Part shown: positions 27,075-36,359 of the stretch, one piece after another
How positions within the stretch are numbered: position 1 is the stretch's first letter
Layout: the number at the start of each line of letters is the position of its first letter
From: Clostridia bacterium
GTDB taxonomy: Bacteria; Acidobacteriota; Terriglobia; Terriglobales; Acidobacteriaceae
Direction of reading: 5' to 3'
Assembly: GCA_035561135.1 (NCBI GenBank)
Contig: DATMYA010000071.1
Span: 124,001 to 188,000 of the forward strand
DNA length: 64,000 nucleotides
Made by a program: the position numbers and the translations under genes
The notes under the pieces: generated by a model
What the model was told of the DNA's origin: nothing
Databases searched by the model: none
What the model saw: the letters and a program-made list of their open reading frames with translations, nothing else

Positions 27075-28046
27075 ATGACCCATAACTCCGACGCCAAGAC
27101 CCTGTTGTTACTCAAGCCTCGTGGTTTCTGCGCCGGCGTTGTCCGTGCCATTGACATCGTCCGTATCGCTTTGGAAACTTTTGGGCCGCCGATCTATGTG
27201 CGCAAGGAAATCGTCCATAACCGTTACGTCGTAGAAGAGTTGCAGGGCAAAGGCGCAATCTTCGTTGATAACGTAGACGAGGTTCCGGAAGGTGAGCGCG
27301 TCATTTATAGCGCCCACGGTGTAGCCCCTGAAGTTCGCGATGCCAGCCTCAATCGAAGGCTGCGCGTGATCGACGCGACCTGTCCGCTCGTCACCAAGGT
27401 TCATGTTGAAGCGATCAAGTTCGCACGCGACGGTTATTCGCTCATCCTCATCGGTCACCTTAATCATGATGAAGTTATAGGCACTCTCGGCGAAGCTCCG
27501 GAATCGACCCAGGTCGTCAGTTCTGCCGAGCAGGTTCGCGATCTCCAGGTGCCCGATCCGAACCGCGTCGCTTACCTGACGCAGACCACTCTCAGCCTTG
27601 ACGAAGCGCACGACATCATTGAGGCACTGAAGACGAAGTTCCCCAAGATCAAGGGGCCCCACGCGCAGGACATCTGCTACGCGACCGAGAATCGCCAGGT
27701 TGCAGTCAAGCACGTTGCCAAAACGGCAGACCTGGTGCTCGTTGTCGGCTCCGACAATAGCTCGAATTCGAATCGCCTTGTCGAGGTCGCCGACAATCTC
27801 GGCACAAATTCTTTTCTGATCGAGAACTATCGCGCCATCAAGTCTGAGTGGTTGGAGAGTGCAAAGACCGTCGCACTGACCGCTGGCGCTTCCGCCCCTG
27901 AAGTCCTTGTACAGGAAGTTATCGAGTTCCTTGCCAGCAAGGGCTTTTCGTCTGTGGAGGAAGTTGAGGTAATGCCGGAAAATGTTCGCTTCGCTCTGCC
28001 GCCCGAGATCGTGGAAGCCATCGGCTCCGCGCCAACGGTGGAGTAA
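27075..28046 (+). CDS. ispH: 4-hydroxy-3-methylbut-2-enyl diphosphate reductase (IspH/LytB)
   Basis: A 323-aa [4Fe-4S] enzyme that makes IPP and DMAPP from HMBPP in the last step of the MEP pathway. The three cluster cysteines are visible in RGFCAGVVRAI, DATCPLVTKVH and AQDICYATENRQ. The conserved blocks RVIYSAHGVAPEV and VVGSDNSSNSNRLVEVA are present. Length is normal. It is 8 bp upstream of shc, so the enzyme that supplies isoprenoid precursors is likely co-expressed with hopanoid synthesis. The start follows the promoter almost directly. Confidence 0.96.
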   Translation: MTHNSDAKTLLLLKPRGFCAGVVRAIDIVRIALETFGPPIYVRKEIVHNRYVVEELQGKGAIFVDNVDEVPEGERVIYSAHGVAPEVRDASLNRRLRVIDATCPLVTKVHVEAIKFARDGYSLILIGHLNHDEVIGTLGEAPESTQVVSSAEQVRDLQVPDPNRVAYLTQTTLSLDEAHDIIEALKTKFPKIKGPHAQDICYATENRQVAVKHVAKTADLVLVVGSDNSSNSNRLVEVADNLGTNSFLIENYRAIKSEWLESAKTVALTAGASAPEVLVQEVIEFLASKGFSSVEEVEVMPENVRFALPPEIVEAIGSAPTVE

Positions 28047-28054
28047 CCGGAGTC

Positions 28055-30013
28055 ATGGGAATGGACGATATCTCCCCTGTATCTCCCGCAGAGATGCGGT
28101 TCGGGAAAATTGACCGGATCAAGACCCGCATCGCGTCGGCGATTGACGCCTCGCGTGAACACCTTTTTTCCCGGCAGGTTGAGGACGGCTACTGGTGTGG
28201 CGAACTCGAAGCCGACACCACGCTCGAATCCGACTACATCTTCTTGCACACATTGCTCGGCACAGGAAACCAGAAGCGTTTCGAACAGGCGTCGCGAGAG
28301 ATTTTGCGCCACCAGAACGAGGACGGTGGTTGGCCCATCTTCTCTGGTGGTCCTTCGAACATCAGCGCTTCCGTAAAAGCTTACTTTGCCCTGAAACTTG
28401 TCGGCTTCAAGGCTGAGGACCCGGTGCTTGAAAAAGCACGCGATTTTATTCTCGATCACGGTGGCGTTCCGGCCGTAAACACGTTCACCAAAGTCTATCT
28501 TTGCGCGCTCGGCCAGTATGACTACGACGCAGTTCCGGCAATCCCGCCGGAGATCGTACTGTTTCCGAACTGGTTCTGGTTCAACATCTACGAGATCTCG
28601 AGCTGGTCGCGCGGTATTCTCATCCCGCTCTCCATCTGCTACGCCAAGAAGCCGTTCAAGAAGATTTCGGACGAGATGGGCTTGGACGAACTCTTTCCGC
28701 ATGGCCGCCACAAGTCCGAACTGCGGCTCAAGTGGGACAAGAAGCTCATCAGTTGGCGCAACTTCTTCCTCCTGCTTGATCGCGTCTGTCACGGGTTTGA
28801 ACGCGTGCATATACGCCCGCTACGCAGCATCGCCCTGAAGGCCGCGGAGAAGTGGATGCTTGCGCGCTTCGAGATGAGCGACGGCTTGGGCGCTATCTAC
28901 CCGGCCATTCTCAATTCCATCATCGCGCTGCGTTGCCTCGGTTATTCGCTCGACGATCCGCAGGTCATTCGCGCTGTGGATGAATTTGAAAAGCTCGGCA
29001 TCGAGGAAGGCGACACCTTCCGGATGCAGCCTTGCGTTTCGCCTGTGTGGGATAGTGCTTACGCCATTTTTGCGCTGGGCGAGAGCGGAGTCTCGCCGAC
29101 GGATCCGCGCCTGGTTGCGGCTGCCGAATGGATCCTTAAGAAGCAGGTTCACACCAAGGGCGACTGGGCAGTTAAGAACAGTAAAGCTGAACCGGGCGGC
29201 TGGTATTTCGAATTCAATAACGAGTTTTATCCGGACGTTGATGACAGCGCCATGGTCATGCTGGCTCTCAGCCACGTGCAAACGCCCAACGAGCGCTATC
29301 AGAACGAGTCCGTGCAACGTGCGATCGAATGGGTTTTGTCCATGCAGTGCAAGAATGGTGGATGGGCATCATTCGACAAGGACAACGACCGCATGGTGTT
29401 CCAGTACGTCCCATTCGCCGACCACAATGCCATGCTCGATCCGGCAACGGTGGACATCACGGGACGTGTTCTGGAGTGCCTCGCCAACCAGGGTTTCACT
29501 CTGGCCGACAAACCGGTTCAGCGCGCGCTTCAGTTCATCCGGGCCGAGCAGGAGCAGGACGGTTCGTGGTTCGGCCGTTGGGGAGTCAACTACATCTACG
29601 GAACAATGTGTGTCCTCCGCGGACTTGAAGCAATCGGCTTCGACAATCACGAGCCAATGGTGCAGCAGGCAGCCGAGTGGATTCGCATGGTACAGAATTC
29701 CGATGGCGGCTGGGGAGAAACCTGCGGTTCTTATGACGACAGGAATACAAAGGGAGTCGGCCCCAGCACCGCATCGCAGACGGCCTGGGCCGTTATGGGC
29801 CTGCTCGCAGCCGCCGATTACAACAGCGACTCCGTCGCGAGAGGCGTCGCCTACTTGCTCCAGACGCAGCGCAGCGATGGTTCCTGGTTCGAGGCGCCTT
29901 ATACAGGCACCGGTTTCCCGCGAGTGTTCTATCTGAAATACCACATGTATTTCCAGTACTTCCCCTTGATCGCGCTCACGAAGTACGCAAAGGTGGTTAA
30001 TTCAACGCAATAA
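28055..30013 (+). CDS. shc: Squalene-hopene cyclase
   Basis: A 652-aa monotopic membrane enzyme that cyclises squalene to hopene and hopanol. The catalytic DXDD motif is DVDD at residues 394-397 in YPDVDDSAMVML. Multiple QW repeats are visible: QNEDGGW, QCKNGGWASFD, QEQDGSWFGRWG, QNSDGGWGE and QRSDGSWFEA. Length is typical. An ATG two codons in (28061) has better spacing to GGAG and may be the true start. It lies between ispH and hpnH in the hopanoid operon. Confidence 0.97.
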   Translation: MGMDDISPVSPAEMRFGKIDRIKTRIASAIDASREHLFSRQVEDGYWCGELEADTTLESDYIFLHTLLGTGNQKRFEQASREILRHQNEDGGWPIFSGGPSNISASVKAYFALKLVGFKAEDPVLEKARDFILDHGGVPAVNTFTKVYLCALGQYDYDAVPAIPPEIVLFPNWFWFNIYEISSWSRGILIPLSICYAKKPFKKISDEMGLDELFPHGRHKSELRLKWDKKLISWRNFFLLLDRVCHGFERVHIRPLRSIALKAAEKWMLARFEMSDGLGAIYPAILNSIIALRCLGYSLDDPQVIRAVDEFEKLGIEEGDTFRMQPCVSPVWDSAYAIFALGESGVSPTDPRLVAAAEWILKKQVHTKGDWAVKNSKAEPGGWYFEFNNEFYPDVDDSAMVMLALSHVQTPNERYQNESVQRAIEWVLSMQCKNGGWASFDKDNDRMVFQYVPFADHNAMLDPATVDITGRVLECLANQGFTLADKPVQRALQFIRAEQEQDGSWFGRWGVNYIYGTMCVLRGLEAIGFDNHEPMVQQAAEWIRMVQNSDGGWGETCGSYDDRNTKGVGPSTASQTAWAVMGLLAAADYNSDSVARGVAYLLQTQRSDGSWFEAPYTGTGFPRVFYLKYHMYFQYFPLIALTKYAKVVNSTQ

Positions 30014-30136
30014 GCCGAACACGTGCGTTGTGCTCTCTTGTTGTTGTGTGTTGTTGTTGCGAAACATCAAATTCTCGGTGGCTTCGGCGCCGGATGCCGG
30101 CTTCTCCTGGCGGCTAGGTAAGGACACAGATAACCC

Positions 30137-31135
30137 ATGCGTCATCCGTTGGTATTACAGGCAGAGCTGGCAAAGTATATCATCTCGAAGAAGATGAAGG
30201 GTGAGAAGCATTTCCCTTTGGTCATGATGCTGGAGCCTCTTCATGCGTGCAATTTGACCTGCACGGGTTGCGGCCGAATTCGCGAGTATGAGGACACGAT
30301 TAAGGAAGTAGTGCCGGTGGAGACCTGTCTCGATGCAGCCGAGGAATGTGGCGCGCCTATCGTCTCGATCTGCGGCGGCGAACCGCTCATCTATAAAGAC
30401 ATCGGCAAATTGACACGCGCACTGCTCGATCGCAAAAAGCACGTTATCCTCTGCACGAACGGGATGTTCATTCCCAAGAAGATCGACCAGTTCACGCCGG
30501 AGGTGCGCTTCATATGGAACGTTCACCTCGACGGTCTGAGGAAGTCGCACGATCTCGCTGTTGAGCGCGAGGGCGTATTCGATGAGGCGGTCGCTGGCAT
30601 TAAGCTTGCCAAGGCGAAGGGCTTCCGCGTCATGACGAATACCACCGTTTACGAAGAAACCGACATGAACGAGATCGAGGCGCTGTTCGAATTTCTCAGG
30701 CCGCTCGGTGTCGATTCGCACAGCATCTCGCCCGGATACTCGTACTCCGCTGTCGCGACGAAAGAGATATTCCTGGATCGCAAGGCCATCAGGGAAAAGT
30801 TCAAAGACATCAAGCGTCTGGCGAAGAAGTATCCGGTCTCGAACACGCCGATTTATGCGGAGTTCCTCGCCGGCGATCGCGAATTGATGTGCACTGCCTG
30901 GGGCAATCCGACCTACAACACCAAAGGCTGGAAAGGCCCGTGCTACCTCATCACCGACGCGCATCATGAGAAGTTCGAAGGGCTGATTAACGACACGCCG
31001 TGGGAGAAGTACGGCTACGGTCGAGATCCACGGTGCGAGAATTGCCTCGTCCATTGCGGATACGAAGCCAGCGCGGCGACCGGAAGCGGACTGGCGGATA
31101 CTTGGAAGATGGCGGCCTGGTCGCTATTCGGATAG
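30137..31135 (+). CDS. hpnH: Adenosyl-hopene transferase HpnH (radical SAM)
   Basis: A 332-aa radical SAM enzyme that adds a 5'-deoxyadenosyl group to diploptene, giving adenosylhopane, the first step of side-chain extension. The cluster motif CX3CX2C is Cys38, Cys42 and Cys45 in HACNLTCTGCGRI. SICGGEPLIYKDIGK and WNVHLDGLRKSHD are also typical of HpnH. A C-terminal Cys pair (RCENCLVHCGYEA) is present. It lies 123 bp after shc and is followed by a hairpin. Confidence 0.95.
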   Translation: MRHPLVLQAELAKYIISKKMKGEKHFPLVMMLEPLHACNLTCTGCGRIREYEDTIKEVVPVETCLDAAEECGAPIVSICGGEPLIYKDIGKLTRALLDRKKHVILCTNGMFIPKKIDQFTPEVRFIWNVHLDGLRKSHDLAVEREGVFDEAVAGIKLAKAKGFRVMTNTTVYEETDMNEIEALFEFLRPLGVDSHSISPGYSYSAVATKEIFLDRKAIREKFKDIKRLAKKYPVSNTPIYAEFLAGDRELMCTAWGNPTYNTKGWKGPCYLITDAHHEKFEGLINDTPWEKYGYGRDPRCENCLVHCGYEASAATGSGLADTWKMAAWSLFG

Positions 31136-31177
31136 GGGATAAGATTCGCTGCGGTGCATCTCGCTCGCAAAGCTCTT

Positions 31178-31207
31178 GAGGGCAGGCGGTGCGCCTGCCT
31201 CATTTCT
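31178..31207 (+). terminator. Hairpin after hpnH, weak terminator
   Basis: Nine base pairs (GGGCAGGCG with CGCCTGCCT, one G-U) enclose a 3-nt loop at 31180-31200, followed by CATTTCTT. The poor T tract suggests only partial termination inside the hopanoid cluster. Confidence 0.5.
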
Positions 31208-31223
31208 TGGATATTTAGCTAGA

Positions 31224-32255
31224 GTGAAAGTCTTCGTCACAGGTGCAACCGGGTTTGTAGGCAGTCACGTGGCTCGCCAACTGGCAGAGCGCGGCGCGGA
31301 ACTGCGCCTGCTGGTGCGCTCCAGCAGCCCGAGGGACAATGTTGCTCGCCTGAATGCCGATCTAGTCGTCGGCGATATGACGAAGCCCGAGTCTTACAGC
31401 AAGGCGCTTGAGGGCTGCGAGTGCGTTTTCCACGTTGCCGCCGACTATCGACTCTGGACACGCGATCCGCGGCAGATGTATGCCTCGAATGTGAGTGGCA
31501 CCACTTCGCTGCTCCGCGCCGCACATGATGCTGGCGTACGCCGCATAATCTACACCAGTTCCGTTGCGACCATGGGCTTTGGCCACGCACCCGAAGGCCG
31601 CCGCGCACCTGTGGATGAAACGACGCCCGTATCGTTGGACGACATGATCGGGCACTACAAGCGCAGCAAGTTTGTTGCCGAGCAGCGCGCGATGGAAGCC
31701 GCTCGTGAAGGCATCGACGTAGTGATCGTCAATCCCAGCACGCCTGTTGGCGAGCAGGACATAAAGCCGACTCCCACGGGACGAATTATCCTCGATTTCC
31801 TGAAGCGCAGGTTTCCTGCGTACGTGGAGACTGGGCTCAATTTGGTTGACGTTCATGACTGTGCCGCTGGACACATCGCAGCCATGGAGCACGGACGCTC
31901 CGGTGAGCGCTACATCCTTGGGGGGCAGAACCTCACGCTCAAGCAGATCCTCGACAAACTCGAGATCATCACCGGTCTTCCGTCGCCAACGATGAAAGTC
32001 CCTTATGCGCTTGCCTTCGCTACCGCCGTTGTGGACACCGCGTGGACGGGCCTGGTGCTAAAGCGCGAACCGCGCGCAACCATTGACGCTGTGCGCATGG
32101 GGCGCAAGATGATGTTTGTCTCGTCGGCAAAATCCGAGAGGGAACTCGGCTGGAGAGCCGGACCGGTTGACGAAGCCCTGCGCCGGGCAGCCGAATGGTT
32201 CGTCTTACACGGATACACGCCCGCTTACGGAAGGGAAGCGGCTGCGGCGGTATGA
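31224..32255 (+). CDS. hpnA: Hopanoid-associated sugar epimerase HpnA
   Basis: A 343-aa short-chain dehydrogenase of the extended, NAD-binding type. The N-terminal motif is TGATGFVGSHVARQL, and the catalytic YX3K is in GHYKRSKFVAEQ. ENCODED sequence also shows NPSTPVGEQDIKPTPTGR, typical of HpnA. It is thought to act on the sugar headgroup of extended hopanoids; the reaction is not established. I chose the GTG at 31224, where homology starts; the frame opens at 31176. It ends in an ATGA overlap with hpnG. Confidence 0.88.
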   Translation: MKVFVTGATGFVGSHVARQLAERGAELRLLVRSSSPRDNVARLNADLVVGDMTKPESYSKALEGCECVFHVAADYRLWTRDPRQMYASNVSGTTSLLRAAHDAGVRRIIYTSSVATMGFGHAPEGRRAPVDETTPVSLDDMIGHYKRSKFVAEQRAMEAAREGIDVVIVNPSTPVGEQDIKPTPTGRIILDFLKRRFPAYVETGLNLVDVHDCAAGHIAAMEHGRSGERYILGGQNLTLKQILDKLEIITGLPSPTMKVPYALAFATAVVDTAWTGLVLKREPRATIDAVRMGRKMMFVSSAKSERELGWRAGPVDEALRRAAEWFVLHGYTPAYGREAAAAV

Positions 32256-32986
32256 GCGCACGCCCACAACTCGGAATCATTGCGGCCCTGAAGCGTGAGA
32301 TCCAGCCCTTGATTCGCTCCCGCAAGTTTGAACGCGCCACGGCCGCTGGCAGCAATTTCTTCCGCAGCAGCACGGCTGTCGTTGTTTGCTGCGGTACAGG
32401 ATGCGGAGCAGCTCGCCACACCACCAATGTGCTCGTTGAGACATTCTGCCCCGAGGTGTTAATTTCGATAGGTTTCGCTGGTGCGCTGGACGCGAGAATG
32501 AAGGCACCGGCCGTTTTTGTCCCAGAGTATGTTGTGTCCGAACAATCCGGTGCCGAGTTTCGCAGCGCATTCGGCTATGGACGATTGGTGACTGCCGCGG
32601 CGGTTGCGAATGTTGACAAAAAGCGTGAGCTGGCCGCGCGCTTCAACGCTCAGGCGGTGGACATGGAGGCTGCGGCTGTCGCCGAGGTAGCGCAACAGCA
32701 AGGCCTAAAGTTTGTTGCCGTCAAGGTTATTTCCGATGACCTTGCGTCTGACATGTCTTTCGTCGGGCAGTTCATCACCCCGAAGAGATTTCGGACAGCC
32801 GCCTTCCTGTCCTACGTCGCTGTGCGTCCGCGGCTATGGCCGGCAGTGAATGAGTTACGAACGAACAGCTCGCGAGCCAGCATCGCACTTCGCGAAATTC
32901 TTGAGCTTATAATCGAGAAACCAGAGAAGCTGGATTATTTACTAGCCTCCGTTGCGGAGCCGAATGCCGTGGCACGAACCAGATAA
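32252..32986 (+). CDS. hpnG: Hopanoid-associated phosphorylase / nucleosidase HpnG
   Basis: A 244-aa protein of the MTA/SAH nucleosidase and phosphorylase fold. It shows LGIIAALKREIQPL at the N-terminus, LISIGFAGALDARM and the catalytic-site block AVDMEAAAVAEVAQQ. HpnG removes adenine from adenosylhopane to give ribosylhopane. The ATG overlaps the hpnA stop (ATGA) and the next gene, a zinc dehydrogenase, begins only 6 bp after its stop. It is intact and of usual length. Confidence 0.88.
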   Translation: MSARPQLGIIAALKREIQPLIRSRKFERATAAGSNFFRSSTAVVVCCGTGCGAARHTTNVLVETFCPEVLISIGFAGALDARMKAPAVFVPEYVVSEQSGAEFRSAFGYGRLVTAAAVANVDKKRELAARFNAQAVDMEAAAVAEVAQQQGLKFVAVKVISDDLASDMSFVGQFITPKRFRTAAFLSYVAVRPRLWPAVNELRTNSSRASIALREILELIIEKPEKLDYLLASVAEPNAVARTR

Positions 32987-32992
32987 GCAGAC

Positions 32993-34120
32993 ATGAACAC
33001 AGCTATTCATAGTCGAACAGAAGTGCTGAACCGAGCGATACCGGAGCAAATGCTTGCAGCCGTGTACTACGGCAAGCAGGACATGCGCCTGGAGAGAGTG
33101 CCGGTTCCGCGAATAGGCCCCGGCGAACTGCTTGTCCGGGTACACACCTGTGGAGTTTGCGGCACCGATCTCAAGAAGATTGCGACGGGCTCACATTCAG
33201 CTCCTCGCGTCTTCGGACACGAGACGGCCGGCATCGTCGTTGCCGTCGGCGAGGGTGTCAGCCGGTTCTCAGTGGGAGACCGCGTGGTGGCCTTCCATCA
33301 CATCCCGTGCAGAAAGTGCTTCTACTGCCAGCACAAAGTCTTTTCGCAGTGTCCCGTTTACAAGAAGGTCGGCATCACGGCCGGCTTCGATCCCAGCGGT
33401 GGCGGCTTTGCAGAATACGTTCGCGTCATGGATTGGATCGTCGCCAACGGGGGCGTCATCCGGATTCCCGACGATGTCAGCTACGAGCAGGCTTCGTTTG
33501 TAGAACCGGTGAATACCTGCGTCAAGGGCATTGAGACTCTTGCGCTCACGCCTGGTGAAACTGTTTTCGTTATCGGTCAAGGTCCCATCGGTATCATGTT
33601 GGCGTTATTGTCCAAACGTGCCGGTGCACAGGTTATAACTTCCGATTTGTTCCCGCAGAGGCTTACAATAGCTGAGCATTTGGGCCTAACGAATCACGTT
33701 GACGCTTCCTGTGTGAACACGGCTGAACGGGTGAGGGAGCTTACCGGGGGACGTGGCGCGGATGCCGTCATTTTAGCGGTCGCGGGGAATAACCTGATCG
33801 CTCCTGCCATGGATGCGACTCGGCCTGGTGGAAGGATTTTATTGTTTGCGCAGACTCAACGCGGCGAAGCAACCATAGACCCTGCCGCAGTGTGCGTCGA
33901 CGAGAAGGCGCTCTTGGGCTCTTATAGCGCTTCGGTCGACTTGCAGGATGAGTCTGTGAGTTTAGTTTTCGGCCGCGAGATAGAATTTGCGCGGCTCTTT
34001 AGCCATCGATTCCCTCTGGCTGGGGCAATCGATGCTTTGAATCTGGCTGCGCATCCTCAGCCGGAGACCATGAAGATTGCAATACAGCCGGGTAGCACAT
34101 GGGAAGGATCGTCAGAGTGA
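32993..34120 (+). CDS. Zinc-dependent alcohol dehydrogenase, MDR family (first of a pair)
   Basis: A 375-aa medium-chain dehydrogenase/reductase. The catalytic zinc region is CGVCGTDLKK and GHETAG. The structural zinc lobe has four Cys in CRKCFYCQHKVFSQC, and the Rossmann motif is GQGPIGIML. It is closest by eye to sorbitol and threonine dehydrogenases. It lies 6 bp after hpnG and overlaps the next dehydrogenase gene, inside the hopanoid operon. I infer it may act on a hopanoid sugar chain, for example reducing ribosylhopane to bacteriohopanetetrol; this is not proven. The N-terminal 18 residues look unconserved and an ATG at 33050 is a possible start. Confidence 0.85.
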   Translation: MNTAIHSRTEVLNRAIPEQMLAAVYYGKQDMRLERVPVPRIGPGELLVRVHTCGVCGTDLKKIATGSHSAPRVFGHETAGIVVAVGEGVSRFSVGDRVVAFHHIPCRKCFYCQHKVFSQCPVYKKVGITAGFDPSGGGFAEYVRVMDWIVANGGVIRIPDDVSYEQASFVEPVNTCVKGIETLALTPGETVFVIGQGPIGIMLALLSKRAGAQVITSDLFPQRLTIAEHLGLTNHVDASCVNTAERVRELTGGRGADAVILAVAGNNLIAPAMDATRPGGRILLFAQTQRGEATIDPAAVCVDEKALLGSYSASVDLQDESVSLVFGREIEFARLFSHRFPLAGAIDALNLAAHPQPETMKIAIQPGSTWEGSSE

Positions 34121-35166
34121 ACGGACACATGACAGCAGCAGTCCTCTACGGTAAAGAGGACGTGAAGATTGAAAAGGTACCGATTCCGCGTGTTGGCGAG
34201 GGCGAGGTCTTAATCAAGGTTCAGGTCGCCCTCACGTGCGGGACTGACCTGAAGGTTTATCAGCGCGGTTATCACGCGCGCATGATCGTTCCTCCCGCTC
34301 TTTTCGGACACGAGCTCGCTGGCATCATTGAAGAGGTTGGACCAAATGTAAAGGGTTTCAAGCGCGGAACACGCGTTGTCGCCCTCAACTCGGCGCCATG
34401 CGGCATGTGCTTCTATTGCTCCAAGCACCAGGAGAATCTTTGCGAAGACCTGCTGTTCAATAACGGTGCGTACGCCGAATACATACGTATCCCTAGGCGC
34501 ATTGTCGAAAGCAACATGCTGGCCATGCCCAGCGACGTGAGCTTTGAAGAGGCCGCGATGGTTGAGCCTCTGGCCTGTGTTCTGCGCGGCCTGCATGAAA
34601 CGAATGTCGAGATCGGCGACACGGTTGCCGTGATCGGCGCAGGGCCGGTTGGCCTCATGTTCCTTCAGGTAGCCAAGCTGACAGGGTGCAACGTCATTGC
34701 GGTCGTAAAGCGTGATGGCCAGGTCGAAGCAGCCAAGCGCGTCGGAGCACATGAAGTCGTACAGATCACCAAGGTTTCCGACCCGGTGGAAGCCGTTCGT
34801 TCGCTGACGCCCGACCGTCGCGGCGCAGACGTCGTCATCGAAGCCGTAGGCCGTCCGGAAGCGTGGGAATGGGCCATCGACATGGCGCGCAAGGGCGGGA
34901 CCGTGAACTTCTTCGGAGGATGCGCCAGCGGAACCAAGGTCAACCTGGACACGCAGCGCCTGCATTACTCTGAGATCACGCTAAAAGCCACGTTCCACCA
35001 CACGCCGGAAACCGTGCGCAAGGCTTTCGCTCTGATTGCGGAAAAGAAGATCAAGGGCACCGACTATATCACCGGCGAGGCTCCGCTTTCGCGTTTGCAG
35101 CACGTGCTTCGTCACATGCTCAACCGCAATGGCGATATCAAGACCGCCATTATCCCCGGTCACTAA
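34117..35166 (+). CDS. Zinc-dependent alcohol dehydrogenase, MDR family (second of a pair)
   Basis: A 349-aa dehydrogenase related to the preceding gene product. It shows LTCGTDLKVYQRG and GHELAG for the catalytic zinc, CGMCFYCSKHQENLC for the structural zinc, and GAGPVGLMFLQ for NAD(P). I chose the GTG at 34117 because it overlaps the previous stop (GTGA) and has GGAAGGA upstream; ATGs at 34099 and 34129 are alternatives. The two proteins are clearly divergent from each other, so this is an old duplication or two separate recruitments, perhaps subunits or successive steps. 185 bp separate it from hpnC. Confidence 0.85.
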   Translation: MNGHMTAAVLYGKEDVKIEKVPIPRVGEGEVLIKVQVALTCGTDLKVYQRGYHARMIVPPALFGHELAGIIEEVGPNVKGFKRGTRVVALNSAPCGMCFYCSKHQENLCEDLLFNNGAYAEYIRIPRRIVESNMLAMPSDVSFEEAAMVEPLACVLRGLHETNVEIGDTVAVIGAGPVGLMFLQVAKLTGCNVIAVVKRDGQVEAAKRVGAHEVVQITKVSDPVEAVRSLTPDRRGADVVIEAVGRPEAWEWAIDMARKGGTVNFFGGCASGTKVNLDTQRLHYSEITLKATFHHTPETVRKAFALIAEKKIKGTDYITGEAPLSRLQHVLRHMLNRNGDIKTAIIPGH

Positions 35167-35351
35167 GCGCCGCAGGCAGGGCACACCGAACCAGATGAGC
35201 AACGCCAGCGCGATAACTTGGCATCGCTTGAGCAAGCGCGCGTGTGAGAACGAAAAACAGTTGTGCTAATCAAGTCATCGCGCCTCGGATGCGCCCCGCC
35301 TCTTCACGGCGGTCATAACCAGCGATTGCAAAAAGGCCAGGAAGTTCGCAC

Positions 35352-36359
35352 ATGACATCTCGTCCCGGAAATCCTGTTGCGAATATGCTCCCCAAGCCTG
35401 AGTCGCCGCTTTCTGCAACTTCCGCCCATCTCGCTACGGCATGGAATCGCCTACCGGCGTCGTACAGAATTCCCGAGCAGGCGCCCTCCGTCGAGGAAGC
35501 ACGACGCTGGTGTGAGCGCCTGGCGCGCAGCCACTACGAGAATTTTTCGGTCGCGAGTTGGTTTCTTCCAAAGCATCTGCAGCAGCATTTCTTCAACGTC
35601 TACTCCTATTGCCGAGTTTCCGACGATCTGGGCGACGAGGTCGGCGATACCCGTGCGGCGCTATTGCTACTCGATCGTTGGGAGCAGGAACTCACGGCGT
35701 GTTATCTGCATCTCGATTCCGCATCCGGAATGCCTGGTGGCCCGACGCATCCCGTCTTCATCGCGCTTCGTGACACCATTCGCGAGTTCGGGATTCCGCA
35801 GCAAGAGTTCGCAGATCTGCTGACGGCGTTCCGCCAGGATCAGATCGTCTCGCGCTATCGGACTTTCGAGGACCTGCTCGCCTATTGCCGCAACTCGGCG
35901 AATCCGGTCGGCCACCTCGTTCTGTACCTCGCCGGATACAGCGACACCGAGCGCCAGCAACTTTCCGACTACACCTGCACGGCTCTCCAACTCGCGAATT
36001 TCTGGCAGGATGTCTCGGTTGATCATGAAAAGGGACGCATATATCTGCCGCTGGAAGACCTGTCCCGTTTCGGCGTGATCGAGGACGACATCGCGGCGAC
36101 CCGCCCAACGGCTGCCTTCCGCGAAATGATGCGCTTTGAAGTCGGGCGTGCGCGTGATTGGTTTCAGCGTGGTTTACCGCTCGTTGGCAAGGTCAATCGT
36201 GGCCTCGCAATCGACCTTGAGCTGTTCACGAGAGGCGGCCAGGAAATATTGAATGCCATTCAGAAACAGGATTTCGATGTTCTTTCGCGTCGCCCCGTAA
36301 TCTCAAAACCGCGCAAGCTCTGGCTCGTGGCGCGTGCTGTTGTGGGGAAGGTGCGATGA
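35352..36359 (+). CDS. hpnC: Hydroxysqualene synthase HpnC
   Basis: A 335-aa member of the squalene/phytoene synthase family. HpnC converts presqualene diphosphate to hydroxysqualene. The first Asp-rich region reads VYSYCRVSDDLGDE and the second LANFWQDVSVDHEKGRIYLP, as in HpnC. AGGAAG precedes the ATG. It overlaps hpnD at ATGA. The first 25 residues are poorly conserved. Together with HpnD and HpnE it replaces the single-enzyme squalene synthase. Confidence 0.93.
   Translation: MTSRPGNPVANMLPKPESPLSATSAHLATAWNRLPASYRIPEQAPSVEEARRWCERLARSHYENFSVASWFLPKHLQQHFFNVYSYCRVSDDLGDEVGDTRAALLLLDRWEQELTACYLHLDSASGMPGGPTHPVFIALRDTIREFGIPQQEFADLLTAFRQDQIVSRYRTFEDLLAYCRNSANPVGHLVLYLAGYSDTERQQLSDYTCTALQLANFWQDVSVDHEKGRIYLPLEDLSRFGVIEDDIAATRPTAAFREMMRFEVGRARDWFQRGLPLVGKVNRGLAIDLELFTRGGQEILNAIQKQDFDVLSRRPVISKPRKLWLVARAVVGKVR

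Noticed and set aside
30036..30061. GTTGTTGTGTGTTGTTGTTG simple repeat between shc and hpnH
   Set aside because: Short low-complexity run with no evident function.
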